Below, piece after piece: positions 8,546 through 16,888 of a stretch of 64,000 bases of DNA. A program made the translations under genes and the position numbers. Source of the stretch: Deltaproteobacteria bacterium. GTDB lineage: Bacteria; UBA10199; JACPAL01; GCA-016699445. The notes under the pieces are model-generated. The model was not told the DNA's origin. It made no database searches and saw nothing but the letters and a program-made list of their open reading frames with translations. The DNA is taken from positions 558,001 through 622,000 of the forward strand of contig CP064976.1 of assembly GCA_016699445.1 (NCBI GenBank), read 5' to 3'. Numbering within the stretch: position 1 is the first letter of the stretch; every line of letters begins with the position of its first letter.

Positions 8546-9279
8546 CCCAAAACACCGTCATCACAGTCTGTGCTCGTGCAGGATCCAAAGGTGTTTTGGG
8601 AAAAAACATTCGCCCTCTTGCTGGAAAACCACTCATTCTTCATACCCTGGAGACAGCCAAATCTTGGGGGCAAGGGCCCATTTATATTTCCACAGATTCA
8701 CAAGAGATTGCCGATGTAGCGATTCAAAGTGGATTTCCCGTGCCTCGTTTACGAGATTCAAATTTAGCAGGAGACACGATTGGAAAAACACCGGTTATTT
8801 ATGATGCCCTTCTTCAAGCGGAAAAAGAATTCAAAACACATTTTGATTTTGTTCTCGATCTGGACGTGACCTCTCCCTTGAGAAATGTCGAAGATATAGA
8901 AGGCTGTGTCCAAACTCTTAAACAAAACCCTCAATATGATGTCGTCTTGAGTGTGTGTGAAGCGCGTCGCAATCCTTATTTTAATATGGTCGAATCCACA
9001 CCCGATGGACGCGTAGCTCTCTGCAAGACCGGAAACTTTCACACGCGCCAATCCGCACCTAAAGTTTACGATCTCAATGCGAGCATTTATGTGTACCGTC
9101 GTTCTTTTTTTGAAACAGGAGATCCCAATAAGTCCTGCATTGGACCCAAGACGGGAATTTATATAATGCCCTCATCCCGTTCGTGGGACATTGATCATGA
9201 AGAAGATTTATTTATAATGGAAGCACTCATGAAGTATAATTTATCAAGAATGGACATGGTGAGCGCAGTCGAACCATGA
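8542..9279 (+). CDS. legF: CMP-legionaminic acid synthetase (CMP-sugar transferase LegF/PtmB)
   Basis: A 245-residue CMP-sialate/legionaminate cytidylyltransferase. The CTP-binding signature VITVCARAGSKGVLGKNIRPLAGKP is cut here to its core ARAGSKGVLGKN, near residues 11-22. The LDVTSPLRN motif binds substrate and Mg. It activates legionaminic acid with CMP for transfer. It starts 4 bp inside the preceding gene. The last nine residues (MDMVSAVEP) and the stop codon are formed by a copy of the short repeat at 9252-9277, so the native C-terminus may have been replaced or extended. Confidence 0.88.
   Translation: MTQNTVITVCARAGSKGVLGKNIRPLAGKPLILHTLETAKSWGQGPIYISTDSQEIADVAIQSGFPVPRLRDSNLAGDTIGKTPVIYDALLQAEKEFKTHFDFVLDLDVTSPLRNVEDIEGCVQTLKQNPQYDVVLSVCEARRNPYFNMVESTPDGRVALCKTGNFHTRQSAPKVYDLNASIYVYRRSFFETGDPNKSCIGPKTGIYIMPSSRSWDIDHEEDLFIMEALMKYNLSRMDMVSAVEP
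9252..9277 (+). repeat. Short interspersed repeat, copy 2, forming the 3' end of legF
   Basis: GGACATGGTGAGCGCAGTCG followed by AACCATG matches the unit at 1505-1530 except for three central bases. It supplies the C-terminal codons of legF, and the final ATGA of the unit contains its stop. It ends 9 bp before the ptmA ATG, where no clear ribosome-binding site is seen. Both copies thus lie directly upstream of a start codon. Confidence 0.72.
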
Positions 9280-9286
9280 AAAATTT

Positions 9287-10021
9287 ATGAAAAATAAAGT
9301 CATCGTCGTCGGCGGGTTTGGGCTCATTGGTCGTGCCATTGTTGAAAAACTTAAATCTCAGAAACTAGAACCCGTCGTCGTTGATATCAAAAGTGATGAA
9401 ACACTCTCGGAAGATCCCTCATTTTCTTGGGACGTCACCAATCGTGAGAGCGAACAGTCTCTGTTGGATCATTTTTTACCCCAAGCTTCTGAGATCACAG
9501 GATGGATGAAAGCTCTCTACCCTCGCACACCTCGCTATGGGACGTACTCATTTCTGGATGACGACGACGATGACGGCATCGAACATCTCGCCGTTCACGC
9601 ATCGGCTTTTTATCGCGCCTGTCGTGTAGCCGTTTGCGTGCTCAAAAAATCAAATGGTGGAAGTCTTGTTAATTTTGGTTCCATCTACGGACCACTGGGA
9701 CCGGATCAACGCATTTACGAAGGCACCCGCATTCACAATCCCGCCTGTTACGCCATGGCCAAAGAATCCATCATCGGCCTCACACGCTACATCGCGACCA
9801 GCTTCGCCAAGGACAATATCCGCTGCAACGCTCTCTGTCCCGGCGGCGTTTTTGACAATCATACAGAGCCCTTCAAAAGTCGTTATGAACAACGCGTGCC
9901 GATGGGTCGTATGGCCACCAAAGAAGATGTGGCGTCTTCGGCGGCTTTTCTCGTCTCGAATGAATCCAGCTATGTCACAGGGCAAGTCCTGATGGTCGAT
10001 GGAGGCTTATCGGCGTGGTAA
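9287..10021 (+). CDS. ptmA: SDR-family oxidoreductase PtmA-like
   Basis: A 244-residue classical short-chain dehydrogenase. Seen: VVGGFGLIGRAIV (nucleotide-binding glycine motif), VNFGSIYG with the catalytic Ser, CYAMAKESI with YxxxK, and the C-terminal SSYVTGQVLMVDGG. In Campylobacter, ptmA lies beside ptmB and ptmF and is assigned to early steps that supply the GDP-GlcNAc precursor for legionaminate. An aspartate run (six Asp) near residue 91 is unusual for the family. It overlaps the GTG start of legI by 7 bp. Assignment to PtmA relies on position as well as motifs. Confidence 0.8.
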   Translation: MKNKVIVVGGFGLIGRAIVEKLKSQKLEPVVVDIKSDETLSEDPSFSWDVTNRESEQSLLDHFLPQASEITGWMKALYPRTPRYGTYSFLDDDDDDGIEHLAVHASAFYRACRVAVCVLKKSNGGSLVNFGSIYGPLGPDQRIYEGTRIHNPACYAMAKESIIGLTRYIATSFAKDNIRCNALCPGGVFDNHTEPFKSRYEQRVPMGRMATKEDVASSAAFLVSNESSYVTGQVLMVDGGLSAW

Positions 10022-11106
10022 AAAAAACTTTCATCATTGCTGAAGCCGGAGTGAATCACAATGGAAGCCTCAAGACAGCTCTCAAGCTTGTAGAAACCGC
10101 TGCAAAAATAGGCGCTGATGCGGTTAAATTTCAAACGTTTCAAGCAAACAAACTGACGTCTAAAAAAAGCCACCAAAGCTCCCTATCAAAAAAAACCACA
10201 TCCAAGTCGGAATCTCAAAAAGACATGATCTCAAAACTGGAACTCTCGCCCTCCGATCATGCCGCTCTTATCAAACGATGCAAGAAGCTGGGTATTCTTT
10301 TTCTCTCAAGTCCCTTTGATGAAGAGAGTGCGGACTTATTATTCAAACTTAAAATCCCTATTTTTAAAATTCCTTCGGGAGAAATCACCAACAAAGATTT
10401 ACTTCAGCATATTGCAAAATTTAACCGTCCGATGATTCTTTCAACCGGAATGAGTACGCTAAAAGAAGTGAAACAAGCTGTTTCTTGGATTCAGGAGATT
10501 GGCTATCATCACGAGGAGGCCAAAGGCCGACTTGGTGATCTCATGAATGCCGTGAGATGGCCACGCTCCGCTCGCCATGACAACTTTCCTCATCTCACAC
10601 TTCTTCATTGCGTCACCGAATATCCAGCCCCTTTTGACCAAGTAAATCTCAAGGCCATGCACACACTTTCTAAAAACCTAAAACTTTCGGTGGGATATTC
10701 GGATCACACACCTGACATTGAAATCGCCATTGCCTCTGTCGCACTAGGAGCGACCGTTATCGAAAAGCATTTTACCCTTGATCAATCAATGCCAGGGCCG
10801 GATCACAAAGCCTCACTCGAACCACATGACTTTCAAAAAATGATTATCTCCATTCGTCGCGTCGAACAAGCTTTGGGAGACGGGATCAAGAGACCTGTTC
10901 CTTGCGAACTCGCCAATAAAAACGTCGCCCGCAAAAGCTTGGTCGCCACAAGAGATCTAAAAGCAGGAACACAGTTACAAAGTCAGGATCTGGTAGCTAA
11001 AAGACCTGGAACGGGAATTCCTCCTTTCATGAAAGAGAAAATCATTGGAAAAGTTTTAAGAAAAAAAATCTCAACTGACGATGTCCTCACATGGAGGCAT
11101 GTTTGA
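10015..11106 (+). CDS. legI: N,N'-diacetyllegionaminate synthase (NeuB family) with an in-frame inserted repeat
   Basis: A NeuB-family PEP-condensing synthase of 363 residues. Seen: FIIAEAGVNHNGSL, DAVKFQTF, the metal/substrate motif GYSDHTPDIEIAIASVALGA and IEKHFTLD. A C-terminal SAF antifreeze-like domain follows (KSLVATRDLKAGTQL to KVLRKKIS). It condenses 2,4-diacetamido-2,4,6-trideoxymannose with PEP to make legionaminate. Residues about 164-190 come from an inserted palindromic element (10506-10582) just before the conserved LLHCVTEYP strand. The frame stays open. The start is GTG at 10015, overlapping ptmA by 7 bp. Confidence 0.9.
   Translation: MVKKTFIIAEAGVNHNGSLKTALKLVETAAKIGADAVKFQTFQANKLTSKKSHQSSLSKKTTSKSESQKDMISKLELSPSDHAALIKRCKKLGILFLSSPFDEESADLLFKLKIPIFKIPSGEITNKDLLQHIAKFNRPMILSTGMSTLKEVKQAVSWIQEIGYHHEEAKGRLGDLMNAVRWPRSARHDNFPHLTLLHCVTEYPAPFDQVNLKAMHTLSKNLKLSVGYSDHTPDIEIAIASVALGATVIEKHFTLDQSMPGPDHKASLEPHDFQKMIISIRRVEQALGDGIKRPVPCELANKNVARKSLVATRDLKAGTQLQSQDLVAKRPGTGIPPFMKEKIIGKVLRKKISTDDVLTWRHV
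10506..10582 (+). repeat. Palindromic interspersed element inserted in frame in legI, copy 2
   Basis: About 77 bp sharing TCATCACGAGGAGGCCAAAG and GGCCGACxTGGTGATCTC with the element at 7976-8069. It closes with GAGATGGCCACG..CGCCATGACA. The right arm has CTCCGCTCG instead of CCCTTAGGGCCTCG. It is translated as HHEEAKGRLGDLMNAVRWPRSARHD inside the NeuB fold. The two copies share the same left-end reading frame (HHEEAKGR), so they entered in the same orientation and frame. Confidence 0.85.
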
Positions 11107-12218
11107 AAAAAAAGAAAAACATCGCCATCGTCACTTCCAATCGTGCTGATTACGGACTTTTGTATTGGCTTATTCGTGAAATTAATTTCGATCCCACATT
11201 GAAGCTTCAACTCATTGTCACCGGAGCTCATTTAGACAAAAAATTTGGCCATACAATTCAGGAAATAAAAAAAGACAAATTTCCGATTGCAGCAACAATC
11301 AAACAAGATCTTGTTCCCTATTACACAAAAGCGTTCACATCACTAAAACCCGATATGTTGATTGTCTTAGGGGATCGGCTTGAAATTTTAACTCCTTGTA
11401 TAGCCGCCGTGGGATTACGTATTCCCATCACTCATATTCATGGAGGCGAGATCACCGAGGGAGTTTTGGACGAACAAGTCCGTCATGCGATTACAAAAAT
11501 GGCTCATGTTCATTTTGCCGCAACCCCAAATTATCAAAAAAATATTATTCAAATGGGTGAAAATCCGAAACGGGTTTTTTATCTGGGAGCGCCCGGGCTC
11601 GAGCATTTGAAACGTAGCCAACTGCTTTCGAAAAAATCTCTCGAAAAGATTTTAAATTTTCAAATACGCGCTCAGACGATTCTGGTGACATTGCATCCTG
11701 AGACGTTGCAGGCCGCCTCTCAATCCGCCATTGAACCGCTTTTAAAAGTCCTCCAAGATTTAAAATTGAGAGCGATCTTCACTTCCCCCAATCCGGATTC
11801 AGGTGGGCTGCAGATTCTGAAAGCCATTCAGGACTTTGTTTCTCAGCATCCACAAACCTCGTGCTTTGTTCCCTCTTTAGGACATTTAAAATACTTAAGC
11901 CTGGCACGTTGTGTTGATGCTGTGGTTGGCAATTCTTCCAGTGGGATTATTGAAATTCCGAGCCTGAAAATACCGACGGTCAATATTGGCAATCGTCAAA
12001 AAGGACGTGTCATGGCTCGCTCTATCGTCTCCTGCAAACCGACATATTCCGATATTAAAAGTGCCCTTCAAAAAGTTTTAAATCGCCGTTTTAAGGAAAA
12101 TCTCAAAGAAGGAAATCCTTACAATAGCCCTGGTTTATTTAGCAAAAAAGCTATCCAGATACTGAAAAATAAACTATCATCTAACAACTTACTCCATAAA
12201 ACATTTCACACTTTATGA
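11091..12218 (+). CDS. legG: Hydrolysing UDP/GDP-HexNAc 2-epimerase (NeuC/LegG family)
   Basis: A 375-residue hydrolysing 2-epimerase of the NeuC/LegG group. Seen: VTSNRADYGLLYWL at the start, VLGDRLE, the HIHGGEITEG motif with catalytic His/Glu, and GNSSSGIIEIPSLKIPTVNIGNRQKGR near the C-terminus. In the pathway it releases 2,4-diacetamido-trideoxymannose from its nucleotide for LegI. The annotated ATG overlaps legI by 16 bp; a TTG at 11103 (LKKKKNIAIV) is an alternative start. The end overlaps ptmE by 4 bp. Confidence 0.88.
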   Translation: MEACLKKKKNIAIVTSNRADYGLLYWLIREINFDPTLKLQLIVTGAHLDKKFGHTIQEIKKDKFPIAATIKQDLVPYYTKAFTSLKPDMLIVLGDRLEILTPCIAAVGLRIPITHIHGGEITEGVLDEQVRHAITKMAHVHFAATPNYQKNIIQMGENPKRVFYLGAPGLEHLKRSQLLSKKSLEKILNFQIRAQTILVTLHPETLQAASQSAIEPLLKVLQDLKLRAIFTSPNPDSGGLQILKAIQDFVSQHPQTSCFVPSLGHLKYLSLARCVDAVVGNSSSGIIEIPSLKIPTVNIGNRQKGRVMARSIVSCKPTYSDIKSALQKVLNRRFKENLKEGNPYNSPGLFSKKAIQILKNKLSSNNLLHKTFHTL

Positions 12219-13297
12219 AACAGCTAAACACAATCATGATTGCACCATCGACATCACTTAAAGCGGCCATGGTGCGCTTAAATGAAGTGTCAGAAAAAGT
12301 CTTATTTGTCGTTGATACCCATCAAAAACTTTTAGGATCCTTAACGGATGGAGATATTCGACGAGCGATTATTCAAGGCACGGATTTCTCAGAACCTGTT
12401 GAAAAAATCATGTGGCCCAAGCCTCAGTTTTTAGTGAAAAATTCACCACAAATTGCCCTCAAAGCTAAAGCTATCATGCTCACACATGATATTGAAATCG
12501 TCCCTGTCGTCGACGAGCACAAATCTATTTGCGAGTTTCTTTATTGGGATGACGTCGTTTCAGGCGCAAGCAGCGCTTCACTCGCACTTCCTACACAGCA
12601 ATCTACACCTGTAGTGATCATGGCAGGTGGCAAAGGCACACGACTTGATCCATTAACCAAAATTTTACCCAAACCCCTGATTCCACTGGGTGAAAAACCA
12701 ATGATCGAAATCATCATGAACAATTTTCGAAAATTTGGTTTTCACAATTTTCACTTAGTGTTGAATTACAAAAAAGAGCTCATCAAAGCTTATTTTCATG
12801 AAGATCAAACCGAGCCTCTGCCCAACTTCATCGAAGAGACAAAATTTTTTGGCACGGCTGGTGGGCTGCGATTGCTCAAAGATACGTTAAAAGAAACCTT
12901 CTTCGTCACCAACTGCGACATCATCATCAACGCCGACATGGCAAAAATTTTTGAATGGCACCAACAAGAAAAAGCTTTGCTCACACTCGTAGCCTCTCAT
13001 CATGAAATGACCATTCCCTATGGATTGATTGAATGCGATGCCGCCGGTTTCCAAAAAATTATTGAAAAACCCACCATGGACATGATCGTCAACACCGGAG
13101 CCTACGTCTTAGAGCCTGAAGTTTTAGACATGATTCAACCCGACGAATACCTCGACATGAACAACCTCATCTCCCGCATCGCTGAAAAACACGGAAAAGA
13201 AAAAATCTCCGTCTTCCCCATCTACCAAAGCTGGTTCGACATGGGACAGTTTAAAGAATATCAGGATACGTTGAAGAAGCTGGAAGAGATTTCTTAA
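12215..13297 (+). CDS. ptmE: CBS-domain nucleotidyltransferase PtmE (GDP-sugar pyrophosphorylase)
   Basis: A 360-residue two-part protein. Residues about 10-120 form a CBS pair (LLGSLTDGDIRRAII is typical). Residues about 128-350 form a NTP-transferase domain with the signature VVIMAGGKGTRLDPLTKILP and acceptor motif LPNFIEETKFFGTAGGL. PtmE in Campylobacter makes GDP-GlcN(Ac), the entry compound for the LegB route. The CBS pair suggests allosteric control by an adenylate ligand (inference). It is the last gene of the plus-strand leg operon, overlapping legG by 4 bp. Confidence 0.88.
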   Translation: MKQLNTIMIAPSTSLKAAMVRLNEVSEKVLFVVDTHQKLLGSLTDGDIRRAIIQGTDFSEPVEKIMWPKPQFLVKNSPQIALKAKAIMLTHDIEIVPVVDEHKSICEFLYWDDVVSGASSASLALPTQQSTPVVIMAGGKGTRLDPLTKILPKPLIPLGEKPMIEIIMNNFRKFGFHNFHLVLNYKKELIKAYFHEDQTEPLPNFIEETKFFGTAGGLRLLKDTLKETFFVTNCDIIINADMAKIFEWHQQEKALLTLVASHHEMTIPYGLIECDAAGFQKIIEKPTMDMIVNTGAYVLEPEVLDMIQPDEYLDMNNLISRIAEKHGKEKISVFPIYQSWFDMGQFKEYQDTLKKLEEIS

Positions 13298-13316
13298 GCA
13301 TTAAACCAAACAAAAT

Positions 13317-13371
13317 AACCTATTCTTTACAATAATTATTATTGCAAACAACCTATTCTTTAGCAATAATT
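13317..13371 (+). promoter_or_regulatory. Palindrome plus direct repeat before the DUF4143 gene (putative operator)
   Basis: Two near-identical units, AACCTATTCTTTACAATAATT (13317) and AACCTATTCTTTAGCAATAA plus TT (13350), are spaced 33 bp apart. The second ends 4 bp before the ATG of the ATPase gene. The first unit overlaps an inverted repeat TTTACAATAAT/ATTATTGCAAA (13326-13336 and 13338-13348; one mismatch). The arrangement suggests protein-binding sites over the promoter and start. The DUF4143 gene at 43530 also has a palindrome at its start. Confidence 0.55.
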
Positions 13372-13375
13372 GGCT

Positions 13376-14722
13376 ATGTTTCAACGATTTCTACTCAAAA
13401 ACATGCAGGAATGGCAGAAAAGGGCCTCGCGTAAACCTCTCATTATACGGGGGGCCAGACAGGTTGGGAAGACGACGCTCATCCGAAATTTTGGTCAAGG
13501 ATTTGAGAGTTTTGTCGAGATCAACCTTGAAAAAGATGCGGCCCTAGGTCTTTTTCAGGTCGTTGGAAACGCTCAAGATTTATTACGCACCATCGAAGGC
13601 TTTTCGGGCAAAAGAATCATTCCCGGCAAAACCCTTCTCTTTATTGATGAGATACAAAATTCCAACATAGCGATTCAAATGCTGCGCTATTTTTATGAGG
13701 AATGCCCTGAGCTGCATGTCATTGCAGCCGGTTCTCTTCTAGAAGTACGTATGAAAAAAGAAGGTTGGTCATTTCCTGTAGGACGCGTGGAATTTCTATA
13801 TCTCTTTGCGGCGACGTATCCTGAATTTTTGGAAGCTTTAGGAGAAACAGTGCTTCTTGAAATGTTGTCACAGGCATTTCAAAAACCTCTTCCATTACCA
13901 CTCCATGAAAAAGCGACGGATCTTTTGGTGCAATATTTGATTGTCGGAGGCATGCCGGCAGCTATTCAAACCTACATTGAAACAAAAAGTTTTCTAGAAG
14001 TGCACAGGCAACATGAAATTCTACTCACAACGTTAAAAGAGGATTTCCAAAAATATGCCACTAAGGGAGAAGTCACTTATTTAAAAGCTGTTTGGGATCA
14101 ACTGCCCTATAAGATGGGTCAAAGAATTCAATACACAGGATTTGGGATCTCACCGTCTCAAGCGGTAGGCCATGCATTAGACATACTTCATGAAGCCATG
14201 CTTGCCGAAAGGATTTATCCGACCATTCACCTCAATCCCCCATTGCTGAAAAAAGAAAAAGCCGCTCCTAAAATTTTGGCTCTCGATGTCGGCATGAGTC
14301 TTTTTCAGTTAAAAGTGACACCTCTTCAAGTGAAAGATCGGCTTTTGCGTCCCGAGTATGAGGGAGGCCTTTGGGAGACCTTTGTGGCTCAAGAACTCAT
14401 GGCATTGCAAACAACTCATCGAGATCCGCTTTACTTCTGGGTTCGAGAAGAAAAAGGAGCTTCTTCAGAATTGGATTTTCTCATACTTATGGGTGACAAA
14501 CTGATGCCTATTGAAGTCAAATCCGGCAGCCATGGGGCTCTCAAATCTCTCCATCAATTTTTAGCGCGTCAGGGGGGGAATATTGCGATTCGATTTTATA
14601 ATGGTTTGCCCGCAGATGATCAGATGACAGTCACCCTCCCTGATCAGAAAAAAATTCAATACCGATTAATTTCACTTCCACTCTATTTGGTGCATTGGAC
14701 GACATCACTTGTAAATGGATAA
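13376..14722 (+). CDS. AAA+ ATPase with C-terminal DUF4143 (PDDEXK-like) domain
   Basis: A 448-residue ATPase of the DUF4143 family. Seen: Walker A RGARQVGKTTLI (near residue 30), Walker B LLFIDEIQN, a sensor-like AAGSLLEV, and a C-terminal domain ending with ELDFLI..GDKLMPIEVKSGS that resembles a PDDEXK nuclease core (D, E-x-K). Function of the family is unproven; the genes are often solitary and mobile. ATG 13376 is preferred to the TTG at 13370. It lies between the leg operon and legH and is unrelated to sugar synthesis, so it is probably an insertion into the locus. It is full length, unlike the copy at 43530. Confidence 0.85.
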   Translation: MFQRFLLKNMQEWQKRASRKPLIIRGARQVGKTTLIRNFGQGFESFVEINLEKDAALGLFQVVGNAQDLLRTIEGFSGKRIIPGKTLLFIDEIQNSNIAIQMLRYFYEECPELHVIAAGSLLEVRMKKEGWSFPVGRVEFLYLFAATYPEFLEALGETVLLEMLSQAFQKPLPLPLHEKATDLLVQYLIVGGMPAAIQTYIETKSFLEVHRQHEILLTTLKEDFQKYATKGEVTYLKAVWDQLPYKMGQRIQYTGFGISPSQAVGHALDILHEAMLAERIYPTIHLNPPLLKKEKAAPKILALDVGMSLFQLKVTPLQVKDRLLRPEYEGGLWETFVAQELMALQTTHRDPLYFWVREEKGASSELDFLILMGDKLMPIEVKSGSHGALKSLHQFLARQGGNIAIRFYNGLPADDQMTVTLPDQKKIQYRLISLPLYLVHWTTSLVNG

Positions 14723-14737
14723 CAGCAAAAAAATTTC

Positions 14738-15361
14738 TTAGCCCACCTGTGACTTCTTACAGTTTTTAGCGGGACAGCCTAACAGAATACTTCCATCGGG
14801 GAAGTTTTTCACAACAGCAGAGCCGGCACCGACCAAGCATCGAGAACCTAAGCGGATACCTTGAATAATCGACGCACCAGTTCCAATATGGGATTCAGCT
14901 CCAATTTTGACTCCACCTGAAATGGTGGCTCCAGGTGCCACGTGGCTATGATCACCAATTTCACAATCATGATCGAGAACAGAGTTGGTATTGATAAGAA
15001 CGTTATCCCCTACGCGTGAGCCTATTTGAATAATAGCCCCAGCCATGACCTGAACACCTTCACCCATCTGCACTTTCGATCCTATACTCGCCAAGGGATG
15101 AATGACTGTCGCAAAGTCATAGCCTTTATTTTTAAACTTTAAATAAATAGCGCGTCTTAAATCCGTATCACGCACCGAACCAATCCCCATAACCAGCTCG
15201 ACTTTTTGGGGTTTATAATTTTTCAAAATATCATGATCATCTTCGCAAACATCCAAAACATTTCTTTTGAGCAGCTCCAAACAGTCATAAAGCACTCGTG
15301 AATGCCCACCAGCACCTAGTATCACAATCGGCTTTTTATTTGATATTTGCTTCTTCTTCAT
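14738..15361 (-). CDS. legH: Sialic/legionaminic acid O/N-acetyltransferase, NeuD/PglD/LegH type
   Basis: A 207-residue NeuD/PglD/LegH acetyltransferase. The N-terminal nucleotide-sugar-binding part begins with KPIVILGAGGHSRV. From about residue 90 there are left-handed beta-helix hexapeptide repeats (IGSRVGDNVLINTNSVLDHD with the catalytic-type His, then VAPGATISGGVKIG). It would N-acetylate the 4-amino group made by LegC, completing the leg gene set. ATG 15361 is chosen because a GGAAGGGG site precedes it; the reading frame extends further upstream without support. It is convergent with the DUF4143 gene and divergent from panE. Confidence 0.85.
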   Translation of the reverse strand: MKKKQISNKKPIVILGAGGHSRVLYDCLELLKRNVLDVCEDDHDILKNYKPQKVELVMGIGSVRDTDLRRAIYLKFKNKGYDFATVIHPLASIGSKVQMGEGVQVMAGAIIQIGSRVGDNVLINTNSVLDHDCEIGDHSHVAPGATISGGVKIGAESHIGTGASIIQGIRLGSRCLVGAGSAVVKNFPDGSILLGCPAKNCKKSQVG

Positions 15362-15407
15362 CGAATACCCCTTCCCTTGTATAAGGAACGGAGATTTTAG
15401 CAAAAAC

Positions 15408-16341
15408 ATGACCTCTCTCACAAAGAAAATTCTAATTATTGGGGCTGGAGCTGTCGGGGGCTATTATGGAGCCAAACTCACGCAAGCAGGTGAAGAGGTC
15501 ACTTTTTTGGCCCAGGGGCAAGACATTGGAAGCGCTTCAAAAGAAGCCCTTAAAAATTAAGAGCTACCAGGGAGATTTCCAAGTACCTGTCAGTGCGGTT
15601 GCTTCTTTGGATGGCTTGGAATCACCGGATCTGATTCTCATCGCAGTGAAATGTTATGATACCGATCTCATATTAAAACAAATTCAGCCTCTTGTCTCAT
15701 CACACACAACCCTTCTCTCTCTTCAAAATGGGGTAGAGAATGAAATCAAAATGAGCACTACTTTTTCGCCCCAACAAACCATCGGTGGCGTATGCTATAT
15801 TGGATCTGAAACATTGGAGCCTGGACTCATTTTGCATAATGCCAATGGAAGCATTGCTATCGGGGAGCTGGATGGCGCTATCACACCACGCATTCAGTCC
15901 CTGACTGAGATGTTTCAAAAAGCTCAGATTGATGTCAGACCATCTGACAACATTTGGAAAAATCTCTGGATCAAACTGGGATGGAACGCTTCGTTTAATC
16001 AAGTCTGCACAATCGCACGCACGGATGTCGGTCATGTCTTGGACGATCCTCATCTTTTGGAATTAATCAAAAAAACGTATCGAGAAGTTTTTGCGATGGC
16101 TCGTGGGCATCAGGTGGATATTGATGATAGTGTGATTGAAGCGAGTTTGATGTTTTCGCAAAAAGACTTGCGATCCGTACGACCGTCGATGCTTCAGGAT
16201 TTTGAAAATCATCGCCAACTGGAGCATGAAACTTTTTCAGGATTTCTCTCACGCGAAGGGAAACGGCTCAATATCCCGACACCCATCAATGATACGTTTT
16301 ATGAGTTCTTGTCTTTTTTAAATCCAAAAAAATCATCATGA
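15408..16341 (+). pseudogene. panE: 2-dehydropantoate 2-reductase (ketopantoate reductase), frameshifted near the N-terminus
   Basis: The natural start is ATG 15408, giving TSLTKKILIIGAGAVGGYYG with the NADPH glycine motif. This frame is lost at a CCC at 15511-15513, after EEVTFLA. The following frame continues RGKTLEALQKKPLKIKSYQG and the rest of the ketopantoate reductase, including the DLILIAVKCYDT and NIWKNLWIKLGWNASFN motifs (catalytic Lys). Removing one C restores a protein of about 311 residues. KPR reduces 2-dehydropantoate to pantoate for coenzyme A. The break could be a consensus error or true inactivation. It overlaps tadA by 4 bp. Confidence 0.8.
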
Positions 16342-16814
16342 GCCTGCTACCCGATCATGAAAAATTTATGAAGGCCGCTCTTCAAGAAGCCCAAAAAGCT
16401 TTTAATAAGAAAGAAGTGCCTATCGGAGCCGTCGCCGTTCAAGATGGAAAGATTATCGCACGTGCCCATAATCTGCGTGAGTCGAAAAACGATCCTTTAG
16501 GTCATGCGGAAATCATTCTTCTTCAAAAGCTCACTCGAAAGCTGAAACGATGGAGGATGAATGACCTCCTTATATATGTGACTCTTGAACCTTGTTTGAT
16601 GTGTATGGGTGCTCTGATGCAGGCAAGGATCGGACATCTGATTTTTGGAGCTTTGGATCCAAAAGCGGGGGCCTGTGGCTCACTCTATGATTTCTCTCAG
16701 GATTTTCGGCTAAATCATCGTATTCAGGTTGTCCCTTTTATGCTTCAGCAAGAATGTTCTTCTTTGCTCAGTCTTTTTTTTAAAAAAATCAGACTCAAAA
16801 AGAAGATTAAATAA
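16338..16814 (+). CDS. tadA: tRNA-specific adenosine deaminase TadA
   Basis: A 158-residue zinc cytidine/adenosine-deaminase fold protein. Seen: KKEVPIGAVAVQDG, the catalytic GHAEI motif (His-Ala-Glu), and zinc ligands in LEPCLMCMGALMQARI. This matches TadA, which converts A34 to inosine in the anticodon of tRNA-Arg(ACG). Residues KAGACGSLYDFSQDFRLNH fit the family. It is translationally coupled to panE by an ATGA overlap. No terminator is seen before the next promoter. Confidence 0.92.
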   Translation: MSLLPDHEKFMKAALQEAQKAFNKKEVPIGAVAVQDGKIIARAHNLRESKNDPLGHAEIILLQKLTRKLKRWRMNDLLIYVTLEPCLMCMGALMQARIGHLIFGALDPKAGACGSLYDFSQDFRLNHRIQVVPFMLQQECSSLLSLFFKKIRLKKKIK

Positions 16815-16888
16815 CTAATTATCTTAACAACTTAGGGCACTATGAGTCTTAAAATGCATTTTAGTCATTATTTTTTATTAATTCATAT

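Noticed and set aside
9557..9576. Run of Asp codons in ptmA as a microsatellite switch
   Set aside because: The codons are mixed GAT/GAC and the frame is intact, so there is no clean tandem repeat able to slip.
13317..13371. CRISPR-like direct repeat
   Set aside because: Only two units, with one spacer and no cas genes; better explained as operator-like sites before the ATPase gene.
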